DNA from: UBA910 sp964369145
Lineage (GTDB): Bacteria; Patescibacteriota; Minisyncoccia; Phycocordibacterales; DATDWN01
Direction of reading: 5' to 3'
Assembly (NCBI GenBank): GCA_964369145.1
Contig: CAYJEE010000007.1
Span: 1 to 30,073, forward strand
DNA: 30,073 bases
Shown: positions 23,473-30,014 of the stretch, piece by piece
Numbering within the stretch: position 1 is the first letter of the stretch
Layout: each line of letters begins with the position of its first letter
Program-made: the position numbers and the translations under genes
Notes under the pieces: generated by a model
Told to the model about the DNA's origin: nothing
What the model saw: the letters and a program-made list of their open reading frames with translations, nothing else
Databases searched by the model: none

Positions 23473-24900
23473 CTAGTCTTTACGCACAAAAAGTGGAGTT
23501 TCTGGCACTTTATTTTCTTTAATGAGTTTTTTTATTTTTTCTGAAGTTTCAGGAAGGATTGGGTTGAGCATTCGTGCAACTGAATACAACCGAACAACAA
23601 GACCAGAAATCATTGTTTGTCCCGCTTCTTTGTCAGTCTTTACTACTTTAAACGGCTGATTTTCTTGAATATACTGATCGAGAGATTTTATTTCATTCCA
23701 CACAAAATCTGCCGCCTTGCTGATTTCAAATGAATCATAAAATGCAAAGTACTGTGACATATCTTCCCATTCAGCAATTGCAACCGGAGCATCTAGATTG
23801 TCTTGTGCCATCTTCATAATACGAGAGGTGAGGTTACCAATACCGTTTGCAAGATTTGCGTTGTAGCTTTCTTTAAACCGTTCGAGCGTCATATCACCGT
23901 CTTCAAACGGATTCACTTCGCGTGCGAGATAATATCGAACCGCTTCATATCCATATTCTTCAATTAATTCATATGGATCAATCACGTTACCAAGACTTTT
24001 TGACATCTTATGCCCACCGGATGTGATCAGTCCGTGCACAAGCAAACTTTTTGGGAGCGCGACGCCTGCAGAAAGAAGCATTGCAGGCCAGATCGCAGCA
24101 TGAAAACGTAAAATATCTTTTCCAATAACATGCACGTCTGCTGGCCAAAATTTCTGAAACAATTCATCGTCTCGTCCATAACCAAGCGCTGAAATATAGT
24201 TTACCAAAGCGTCACACCACACATAAATAACTTGCGAGTCATCTCCCGGCACAGGAATCCCGTGTGGAACATTTTTAAGTGGTCGGCTAAAACTTACATC
24301 TTCCAGTCCTCGTTCCAAAAGAGCAAGAATTTCATTCTTTCGAGTCTGAGGAAGAATACGGAGCTCATTTGTTTGAATTTTTTGTTTAATATTCTCAGTG
24401 TATTTTGAAAGTTTGAAAAAATAATTTTCTTCTTCTACTTTTTCTGGTGCAGTAAGATGTACCGGGCACTTTCCATCTACCAAATCTTTTTCTGTATAAA
24501 AAGTCTCACAACCCACACAATACAACCCTGTGTATGATGCTTTATAAATATCTCCCGCATCCACAAGTTTTTTCCATAACGCTTGTGCACCCGGCCAATG
24601 TTTTTCTTTATCAGATGTTTTTATAAACTGATCATATGAAATACCGAGCTTGCTATACAAATCCTTAAAATTTGTAGTGACTTGATTGAGATACTCTTCT
24701 ACTGTCTGTCCTTGTTCCTCTACCGCTTTCAATATTTTTCCAGTATTTTCATCAGCTCCCGTAAGAAAATACACTTCCTTACCCTGAAGCTTTTGTGCAC
24801 GAGCAATAATGTCACAGAGTGTGACAGTGTATGCATGCCCCATATGCAGTTTTGCATTTGGGTAAAATATAGGTGTGGTGATGTAAAATTGTTTACCCAT
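23473..24900 (-). CDS. metG: Methionyl-tRNA synthetase
   Basis: A 475-aa class I synthetase that charges tRNA-Met. The HIGH-type signature is LHMGHAY at about residues 18-24, and the KMSKS motif is KMSKSLGN at about 300. The connective peptide has a single zinc knuckle, CVGC and CPVH, like the Thermus enzyme (three Cys and His). The anticodon-binding helix bundle fills about 350-475 (EAVRYYLAREVNPFEDGDMT, then NLANGIGNLTSRIMKM). It ends at the core; the C-terminal tRNA-binding EMAP domain is absent. The start ATG overlaps the stop of the upstream permease (TAATG), so it is translationally coupled. Confidence 0.97.
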   Translation of the reverse strand: MGKQFYITTPIFYPNAKLHMGHAYTVTLCDIIARAQKLQGKEVYFLTGADENTGKILKAVEEQGQTVEEYLNQVTTNFKDLYSKLGISYDQFIKTSDKEKHWPGAQALWKKLVDAGDIYKASYTGLYCVGCETFYTEKDLVDGKCPVHLTAPEKVEEENYFFKLSKYTENIKQKIQTNELRILPQTRKNEILALLERGLEDVSFSRPLKNVPHGIPVPGDDSQVIYVWCDALVNYISALGYGRDDELFQKFWPADVHVIGKDILRFHAAIWPAMLLSAGVALPKSLLVHGLITSGGHKMSKSLGNVIDPYELIEEYGYEAVRYYLAREVNPFEDGDMTLERFKESYNANLANGIGNLTSRIMKMAQDNLDAPVAIAEWEDMSQYFAFYDSFEISKAADFVWNEIKSLDQYIQENQPFKVVKTDKEAGQTMISGLVVRLYSVARMLNPILPETSEKIKKLIKENKVPETPLFVRKD

Positions 24901-25976
24901 TATTGTTTGTTATTGTGCTCAATTTGAGCAATCTTGTTTCGCTCCACATCATCAAAAAATTCCATAAGGACAGTAGCAAACGGCACCGCAATGACAAGCC
25001 CGAGAAAGCCCGCGAGCTCCCAGCCCGCCACAAGAGCGATGATAGATACAATCGGAGATACTCCAGTCACCTTCTTTACCACGAGCGGATATATGAGATG
25101 GTTTTCAAACTGGTGAATAATCAAATACAAACCGATAACCACCACTGCAAGAGAGATTCCCCCTCCCACAAACGCAATCATCACCGCAGGAATCGATGCG
25201 AGGATAGGTCCAAACAGCGGGATAATTTCAAACAAACCAGCTAAGAAAGCAAGGAGAAGTGCGTTTGGCACACCGAGAAGAGTGAGTCCGAGATATACGA
25301 GCATTGCGATAATAACCGCAAGGATGAGCTGCCCTTGCATCCACAGACCAATCTTGGTCTGTGCTCTCCCCCAGAGATTGAGGATGTATTTCTCATGTTT
25401 AAGTGGAGTGATAATGCGCAAAAATTTTGCAACCCCATTTTCATCAACTGAAAGATAAAACGAAAGGACAATCATCAGCACAAAAGAGACCACACCACCA
25501 AACACATAGGCGATCGTATTGAATGCTCCCGTAGAAAAACCATCGATCATCGCATTGATACCTGCAACCACCTCGTTAATATTTATTGTATTGGTAATAC
25601 CAGTCACAAAAGATGATTCTCCTCCCAGAAAACTATTGGTCGCGAGCGTCTGCTCCACTGTCTGAGAACTCAAGTATGACGGTAGATTTTTCAATACATC
25701 AGTTGATTCGGAAAGTAGTGGGATGAGAAGATAAAATACTGAGCCGATAATAATCGCTGCAAGCGTGAGATAGATCAAAATCACTCCAAGAATTCGAGGA
25801 ATTTTACGCTCCACAAACCATCGTGTCATAGGCTCCACCGAAGATGCAATAATGATTGAAAGTAATACAATCAGTATCAAATCTTTGAGAAGGTACGCTG
25901 CATAAAAAAGCACAACCACCACAATTGTCTTAATAATAGTTCCAACACTTATATGTATTGTATTGCTAGATTCCAT
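24900..25976 (-). CDS. AI-2E family (PerM/TqsA-like) permease
   Basis: A 358-aa membrane protein with about seven or eight helices: two at the N-terminus (TIIKTIVVVVLFYAAYLLKD, then LIVLLSIIIASSVEP), further ones near 60, 150 and 215, and a C-terminal block near 240-310. The segment LAGLFEIIPLFGPILASIPA and the 'iG..l.P...' region (HLIYPLVVKKVTGVSPIVSI) are the AI-2E family signature (PF01594). Known members export autoinducer-2 or act as sodium antiporters; the substrate here cannot be deduced. Cotranscribed with metG, whose start overlaps its stop. Confidence 0.88.
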   Translation of the reverse strand: MESSNTIHISVGTIIKTIVVVVLFYAAYLLKDLILIVLLSIIIASSVEPMTRWFVERKIPRILGVILIYLTLAAIIIGSVFYLLIPLLSESTDVLKNLPSYLSSQTVEQTLATNSFLGGESSFVTGITNTININEVVAGINAMIDGFSTGAFNTIAYVFGGVVSFVLMIVLSFYLSVDENGVAKFLRIITPLKHEKYILNLWGRAQTKIGLWMQGQLILAVIIAMLVYLGLTLLGVPNALLLAFLAGLFEIIPLFGPILASIPAVMIAFVGGGISLAVVVIGLYLIIHQFENHLIYPLVVKKVTGVSPIVSIIALVAGWELAGFLGLVIAVPFATVLMEFFDDVERNKIAQIEHNNKQ

Positions 25977-25998
25977 ACCTGTATTCTAACACAAAGAC

Positions 25999-27270
25999 TT
26001 ACTGGAAACGAAAAGCTTTTTTGAGAGATTCTGATTCTTTTACAGGGCCAACGATTGCGAGCACAAGACGGTCATTTGCAAATATTTCTTTTGCAACTTT
26101 TTGCACATCAGCAGCTGTCACTTTGCGGATTTTTCTGATAAGCCCATCGGGTGTAGTGATTTCCTCCCCTGTCACATCCTGCAATGCGAAATATTCTGCC
26201 ATCGAATCCGATGATTCGAGTGAGAGGATCGTATTGCCGATTAAATATTCCTTTGCTTTTTCAAGTTCAGATTTTGATACAAGATTTGTTTTCAGTATTT
26301 CACATTCTGCAATGATCGCTTTTACTACTTCCACAAATCGAGCAGAATCAGCTCCGAGAGAGATAGATAAATATCCATGATCAGTATACTCATCAATCAT
26401 TGTACGCAAGTAGTAGCCGACACCCATCTCTTCACGAAGCTTCTGGAAAAGCCGAGAGCTCATCCCACCACCCAAGACCGCATCAAGCACCTTGAGTGCC
26501 GGTGAGAGCTTATGCTTCCCCGCAAATGACCGAACTCCAAGTGAAATATGCGCCTGATCTGTCTTTTTGTATTTAATCAATATCTTCGGACGATTCTGGG
26601 GTTCCACGACCGGACGCTTCTTTGCTTTTGCACTGCGCGATATGTCGGCAAATGCATGCTCTATTTTTTTTGTAATTGTTCGCGTATCAAAATTACCTGA
26701 CACAAGCACTGTAGTCGCACTCGCTACATAATGACTCTTCCAGTATTTTTCCAAATCACGTACCGTCATGCCTTTCACATTTTCTTTACTGCCGACAATA
26801 GTCCACCCTGCAGGCTGATCTCCATACATAGCAAGTCCAAAGATATCCTCTACTTGTTTGTGAGGCATATCTTCATAGGTATTGATCTCTTCCACAATCA
26901 CTCCTTTTTCTTTTTGGAGTTCTTTTGGATCAAATGTTGGATTGAGATAAATATCAGAAATCACATCGATGAGCGTATCGATATTTTTTGGGTGTGCTTT
27001 GGCATAATACCCAGTGCATTCTTGTGAAGTGAATGCGTTGTACTGAGAGCCGATTTCATCGAGCGCTTTTGAGATGTCCATAGCGGTCGGACGCTTTTCT
27101 GTACCCTTAAAACACATATGTTCGACGAAGTGTGAGATACCATTGTTACCCTTTGTCTCGTATTTAGACCCCACATGAGCCATCACGAAGACAGTAGTAG
27201 ACAACGAGTCCTTCATGGGCGCAAGCATGAGTTTGATACCATTTTTAAGCTTTTTTTGGGTGAATTTCAT
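25999..27270 (-). CDS. M16-family zinc peptidase (processing-peptidase-like)
   Basis: A 423-aa protease of the pitrilysin type. The inverted zinc motif HFVEHMCFKGT (H-x-x-E-H) lies at about residues 46-56, and the distal Glu lies in VIVEEINTYEDMPH near 125. Two M16 domains: N-terminal (1-210) and C-terminal (210-423), the latter with GGGMSSRLFQKLREEMGVGY, a typical R-x-x-x-Y pattern. The length is that of bacterial PqqL/YmxG-like peptidases and processing peptidases. The start at 27270 is chosen because the family starts with 'KFTQKKLKNGIKLMLAPMKD'; a frame extending to 27333 would include the TACGAAT repeat block. It may degrade peptides taken up from a host or process exported proteins. Confidence 0.92.
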   Translation of the reverse strand: MKFTQKKLKNGIKLMLAPMKDSLSTTVFVMAHVGSKYETKGNNGISHFVEHMCFKGTEKRPTAMDISKALDEIGSQYNAFTSQECTGYYAKAHPKNIDTLIDVISDIYLNPTFDPKELQKEKGVIVEEINTYEDMPHKQVEDIFGLAMYGDQPAGWTIVGSKENVKGMTVRDLEKYWKSHYVASATTVLVSGNFDTRTITKKIEHAFADISRSAKAKKRPVVEPQNRPKILIKYKKTDQAHISLGVRSFAGKHKLSPALKVLDAVLGGGMSSRLFQKLREEMGVGYYLRTMIDEYTDHGYLSISLGADSARFVEVVKAIIAECEILKTNLVSKSELEKAKEYLIGNTILSLESSDSMAEYFALQDVTGEEITTPDGLIRKIRKVTAADVQKVAKEIFANDRLVLAIVGPVKESESLKKAFRFQ

Positions 27271-27275
27271 TAGAA

Positions 27276-27312
27276 TACGAATATTATACGAATGTTGCGA
27301 ATGGCTACGAAT
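27276..27312. repeat. TACGAAT repeat block upstream of the M16 peptidase gene
   Basis: TACGAAT at 27276-27282, 27287-27293 and 27306-27312, plus TGCGAAT at 27296-27302. The pair CGAATGG-Y-TACGAAT is shared almost exactly with the block before tatD (23454-23468). It lies five bases upstream of the start codon. It could be a regulatory motif or a small dispersed repeat. Confidence 0.6.
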
Positions 27313-27361
27313 GAATGCAGGGCACAAAATCACGGTGAATATATCATGCCCGTATGAAATA

Positions 27362-27390
27362 CAAAAGCCCTTGTTTTCAGGGCATTTTTG
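27362..27390 (-). terminator. Intrinsic terminator after the reverse transcriptase gene
   Basis: GCCCT (27367-27371) pairs with AGGGC (27379-27383), extended by A/T pairs, with TTTTG on the minus strand. It follows the reverse transcriptase stop by four bases. Confidence 0.75.
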
Positions 27391-27393
27391 TGT

Positions 27394-28377
27394 TCAAAAT
27401 TGATCTATTTTTTGCATCAACTCATACGCATTTCCCCATCCAAGCAGACCTTTATACGAATCAATTATTTCTTTTTTAGGCTCAGATGCACAAAGTTTTT
27501 TAAACATTCTTTTTTTCGTTACAGTACGTATCACACGACGATATGGAAAATGAATCCATCCAAGGAAGTCCACTCCTGAAGCGAAAGTTTTAATATATAC
27601 TTTCTTCGGATGCAACATCAACTTCAACTTCTCATTCAAAAAATCAGAAATAGATACCGTAAGCTCTTCGAGATGTTCTTTGTCAGAACTCATGATAACA
27701 AAATCATCAGCATAGCGAATATAATATTTTTTTCTACATACATGCTTCATGTATTGATCAAATTCATTCATGTAAATATTTACCAAAAGCTGTGAGGTGA
27801 GGTTGCCGAGAGGTAGCCCGACACCAGCATTACCTGAATTAAAGCTCTCAATCACTTTCTCCAACAACCACAATATCTCCTTGTCCTGTACATACTTTTT
27901 AAGCACATGCATTAAAATTTCCTGGTCGATCAAAGCAAAAAACTTCCTAATATCGCACTTGAGCACCCAGCAGGTTTGCGTATTGTTTTTTGACACTTTC
28001 CCTGCAAATACATTGAACCGTTCGAGTGCTTTATGTGTACCCTTCCCGACTCTGCATGAATATGAGTCATGAATAAATTTCTCATCAAAATACGGATAGA
28101 GCACTCGGTAGATTGCATGATGTAAAAGACGATCTCTCACCGATGCTTTGTGAATATTCCGAGGTTTCGGATCGTTGATGGAAAAAGCTTCATAACCTCC
28201 ATGAATGTATGTCTTATTTTTTAGATCAGAGTGAAGCGACATGATATTATCCATTATTCGCAGTTGAAACTCCTGTACATCCTTTCTATTCTTTTTGCAC
28301 ACTAAAAATTCTTTCCAGGCAGAAAGAATATTTTGAACAGAAATGATTTCTTTAAATGAGATTTTATGAGGCTGCAT
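27394..28377 (-). CDS. Reverse transcriptase of a diversity-generating retroelement
   Basis: A 327-aa single-domain reverse transcriptase. The catalytic motif YADDFVIMSS lies near residues 215-224, preceded by VLKCDIRKFFALIDQ (motif with the first metal Asp, near 145). The segment LPLGNLTSQLLVNIYMN near 190 has 'LGxxxSQ', the DGR hallmark that replaces the 'QGxxxSP' of group II intron and retron enzymes. Other RT blocks are KPRNIHKASVRDRLLHHAIY and VDFLGWIHFPYRRVIR. There is no maturase, endonuclease or RNase H domain, and the length is typical of DGR enzymes. Beside it are an avd-like gene, a template repeat and a target with matching variable repeat. It would copy the template RNA, misincorporating at adenines, and prime into the target. 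Its 5' end lies head-to-head with avd; the start codons are within about 20 bases. Downstream is a terminator. Confidence 0.96.
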   Translation of the reverse strand: MQPHKISFKEIISVQNILSAWKEFLVCKKNRKDVQEFQLRIMDNIMSLHSDLKNKTYIHGGYEAFSINDPKPRNIHKASVRDRLLHHAIYRVLYPYFDEKFIHDSYSCRVGKGTHKALERFNVFAGKVSKNNTQTCWVLKCDIRKFFALIDQEILMHVLKKYVQDKEILWLLEKVIESFNSGNAGVGLPLGNLTSQLLVNIYMNEFDQYMKHVCRKKYYIRYADDFVIMSSDKEHLEELTVSISDFLNEKLKLMLHPKKVYIKTFASGVDFLGWIHFPYRRVIRTVTKKRMFKKLCASEPKKEIIDSYKGLLGWGNAYELMQKIDQF

Positions 28378-28788
28378 GATACAATATTAAAATTATGTCA
28401 CAAAATTCTTCAAACCGTATCCCCCCCCCCGAAACTGCTTCCTGTGTTGGAAAAAATGAAAAGTGTCTACATACTCTGGCAAAGCTACACCTCCACATTT
28501 CCAAAAGCATCACGTTACAGTCTCGCACAAACAATAGATAAGTATTTTATTCAAACCATTGAAAGCATTTTGGTCGCCAGCTTTCTTGAAAAACAAGAAA
28601 AACAACCGTTTGTAAAGAAAGCCATCATCTCACTCGACACTGCAAAGTTTCTCCTCTACATGCTCTGGGAAATCAAAGCACTTGATACGAAAAAATATAT
28701 TGCACTTTCAGAACCGCTCACAGAAGCTGGAAAACAGCTCGGTGGCTGGCACGGACAGCTCGTAAAACAAAACTCCTCCTCCTTGTAA
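28366..28788 (+). CDS. avd: Avd-like accessory variability protein of the DGR
   Basis: A 140-aa helical protein in the frame open at 28366. The family body begins near residue 23: KLLPVLEKMKSVYILWQSYT, then FPKASRYSLAQTIDKYFIQT, KKAIISLDTAKFLLYMLWEI, and ends with LTEAGKQLGGWHGQL. It has the four-helix-bundle pattern of bAvd, a pentameric RT partner with basic surfaces (family S23_IVP-like). The start is uncertain. ATG at 28366 gives MRLHDTILKL, which overlaps the RT start codon on the other strand and is not Avd-like. ATG at 28395 gives MSQNSSNRIPPP and is more natural, but falls out of frame at a run of ten Cs (28421-28430); nine Cs would bring it into frame as a 130-aa protein. A third possibility is ATG at 28456 (110 aa), with a weak GGA. 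It lies opposite to RT, TR and target, which is unusual. Confidence 0.85.
   Translation: MRLHDTILKLCHKILQTVSPPPKLLPVLEKMKSVYILWQSYTSTFPKASRYSLAQTIDKYFIQTIESILVASFLEKQEKQPFVKKAIISLDTAKFLLYMLWEIKALDTKKYIALSEPLTEAGKQLGGWHGQLVKQNSSSL
28421..28430 (+). repeat. Homopolymeric run of ten C in the avd 5' coding region
   Basis: Ten consecutive Cs (CGTAT then C10 then GAAAC). The frame starting at ATG 28395 needs nine or twelve Cs to continue into the Avd body; the frame starting at ATG 28366 needs ten. Runs like this slip during replication and are also hard to sequence. It could be a phase-variation switch or an assembly error. Confidence 0.8.
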
Positions 28789-28801
28789 CAAGGAGGAGGA
28801 G
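28764..28801 (-). terminator. Intrinsic terminator of the template-repeat RNA, at the avd stop codon
   Basis: A 13-bp perfect stem: CTCCTCCTCCTTG (28773-28785) with CAAGGAGGAGGAG (28789-28801). The three-base loop TAA (28786-28788) is the avd stop codon on the plus strand. On the minus strand a TTTTGTTTT tract follows the stem (28764-28772), so this is a strong terminator for RNA coming from the template repeat. It would end the template transcript 14 bases after the repeat and keep it from running antisense through avd. Confidence 0.85.
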
Positions 28802-28814
28802 AAATGAAGTGAGT

Positions 28815-28939
28815 TGCGAGAACAGCAGACGGGTTATTGGCGTTGCGGTCATTGTCGAGCCAGTTCACGTTCCAGTTCCATGCACCGCTCTGCCAGTACA
28901 AGTACAGGACATAGCGGTTGCCGTTCGAGTTGCGAAGAA
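28815..28939 (-). repeat. DGR template repeat (TR)
   Basis: This 125-base segment aligns without gaps to 29278-29402 at an offset of 463 bases. I count 108 identities and 17 differences. Of these, 16 fall where the TR has A on the minus strand (29 such A in all), and the other is a T-to-C change. An unchanged block of 20 bases (28815-28834) at the 3' side, CCCGTCTGCTGTTCTCGCA on the minus strand, is the candidate IMH*/IMH region. The TR can also be read in the same frame as the target, with RNSNGNRYVLYLYWQSGAWN, as part of an open 128-codon frame at 28656-29042. That frame extends into the antisense of avd and crosses the terminator, so I see no evidence that it is a protein. The region 28940-29197 upstream holds no gene; a small hairpin CGGTAT/ATACCG near 29008-29023 may belong to the TR RNA. 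Confidence 0.95.
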
Positions 28940-29197
28940 ATGTATAGAATGCCTCCCGTACCACCACCTCTTGAAAAATCTCTTGAGGTTGTATTTTATT
29001 CGGTATCATAATACCGTAACACTCTATACCAAGTAACTTCATTTTTTGAAGTGTCTACATGCATCACTCTATTTAAAACCTTGGTCGTAAATACTCTGGA
29101 CGCATGGATACTGGATTCGGTGGCATACATCACATAGACGTACACTGATATTCACCTACTACCATTTTTAGTATATATGAAAAAATATGTATAAGAA

Positions 29198-29221
29198 AAT
29201 CCGGCACCGAAGTGCCGGATT
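29198..29221 (-). terminator. Hairpin terminator after the DGR target gene
   Basis: AATCCGGCAC (29198-29207) pairs with GTGCCGGATT (29212-29221), a 10-bp perfect stem with TTCG in the RNA loop, followed by TTCTT on the minus strand. It lies about 50 bases after the target stop codon. DGR targets often have a hairpin shortly after the IMH that helps retrohoming, but those are usually within a few bases, so I treat this as a terminator. A weaker GATC/GATC stem lies at 29239-29250, closer to the variable repeat. Confidence 0.8.
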
Positions 29222-29271
29222 GAGAGCTAAAGTCAAAGGATCAAAAGATCACAGTGACCGAGCCCCAAGAA

Positions 29272-29928
29272 CTAACCTGCGAGAACAGCAGACGGGTCAT
29301 TGGCGCTGCGGCCACCGTCGAGCCAGCGCACGCTCCGGCTCCAAGCACCGCCCTGCCAGTACAAGCACAGGACAGAGCGGCGGCCGTTCGAGTAGCGAAG
29401 AACAGTGCCGTCAAAGAAGATGTACCCCTTCTCCTTCCACGACTCAGGGATGAGAAGTTGATTCTCCCAGAGCATCTGGAAAACCTTGATATCGAGACGA
29501 ATGTGACCTACTTTTTTGAGGCGTTTCAACCTCTCCTCGCCGGTGACTGAGGTCTCATTGGACTTGAGTGTGGTTTCAAAGCGAACCTTTGTTAGGTCGA
29601 CTTTGAGCAGCGCCATCGAGCAAGTGTCTTGTTCTTCCTCACCCTCAAGTCCACTACCATCAGCTGGACCTTTCCAAATATTCCAATCCTTGCCGATGAA
29701 GGCGAGATCAAACGATTTGGTCCGATCGATATTGATGATTTTCGGATCCCCGACAATAAGTCGGCAACCATTTTTGAGAAAGGCTTCAAACTGCCGCCCC
29801 GCTTCGGTTGCATTGCGCACAACCGAATCCTGGAGGCCTAAGGCCTCGAAATCGATCGTGCTCCAATCCACATTCGTGGAAAGAAGCGCCATGACCTGCT
29901 GGGATTGGTCAGCTGTGATTTGTCCCAT
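29272..29928 (-). CDS. DGR target protein with a C-terminal variable region
   Basis: A 218-aa soluble protein without a signal peptide or membrane helix. The N-terminal ~165 residues (ITADQSQQVMALLSTNVDWS, EAGRQFEAFLKNGCRLIVGD, FIGKDWNIWKGPADGSGLEG, VFQMLWENQLLIPESW) form a conserved-looking domain that I recall from other CPR proteins but cannot name. The last ~50 residues, FFDGTVLRYSNGRRSVLCLY, WQGGAWSRSVRWLDGG, RSANDPSAVLAG, are encoded by the variable repeat, so its VR ends just before the stop. The aromatic, Gly-rich W-x-x-G pattern is compatible with a C-type-lectin-like fold, the commonest DGR display scaffold; that is inference. The start at 29928 is chosen for AAGGA seven bases upstream, and not 29964, which has none. 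Its codons look more G+C-rich than its neighbours; by my count, 60-base lines in the gene are 47-55% G+C. Confidence 0.9.
   Translation of the reverse strand: MGQITADQSQQVMALLSTNVDWSTIDFEALGLQDSVVRNATEAGRQFEAFLKNGCRLIVGDPKIINIDRTKSFDLAFIGKDWNIWKGPADGSGLEGEEEQDTCSMALLKVDLTKVRFETTLKSNETSVTGEERLKRLKKVGHIRLDIKVFQMLWENQLLIPESWKEKGYIFFDGTVLRYSNGRRSVLCLYWQGGAWSRSVRWLDGGRSANDPSAVLAG
29278..29402 (-). repeat. DGR variable repeat (VR) at the 3' end of the target gene
   Basis: It matches the template repeat (28815-28939) at 108 of 125 positions. Relative to TR on the coding strand, 11 changes are A to G, 3 are A to C, 2 are A to T and one is T to C. The protein differences are N to Y, R, S, G or D; Y to S or C; S to G; W to R; and D to G. 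The 3' 20 bases (29278-29297) are identical to TR, as expected of the initiation-of-mutagenic-homing site. Confidence 0.95.
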
Positions 29929-29963
29929 TGTGTAATCCTTTTTTGATGCTGTTTGATTTGGCA

Positions 29964-30014
29964 TTTGCCACAGCAGAGAAAGCCCTTATTGAGGGCACTT
30001 TCCGCTGTGGCAAA
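29964..30014. repeat. Large inverted repeat in the leader of the target gene
   Basis: TTTGCCACAGC (29964-29974) pairs perfectly with GCTGTGGCAAA (30004-30014), and the inner bases also pair in part (AGAAAGCCC with GGGCACTTT). It lies just upstream of the AAGGA ribosome-binding site of the target gene. The last 59 bases of the window (30015-30073) show no gene or element I can name. Confidence 0.6.

Noticed and set aside
28809..29042. Plus-strand frames across the template repeat
   Set aside because: The TR is non-coding in this direction; the adenine signature shows the RNA is made from the minus strand.
28815..29402. A simple tandem duplication or CRISPR-like repeat
   Set aside because: The two copies differ at 17 sites, 16 of them at template adenines; ordinary divergence would not have this bias, and there are only two copies with no spacers.
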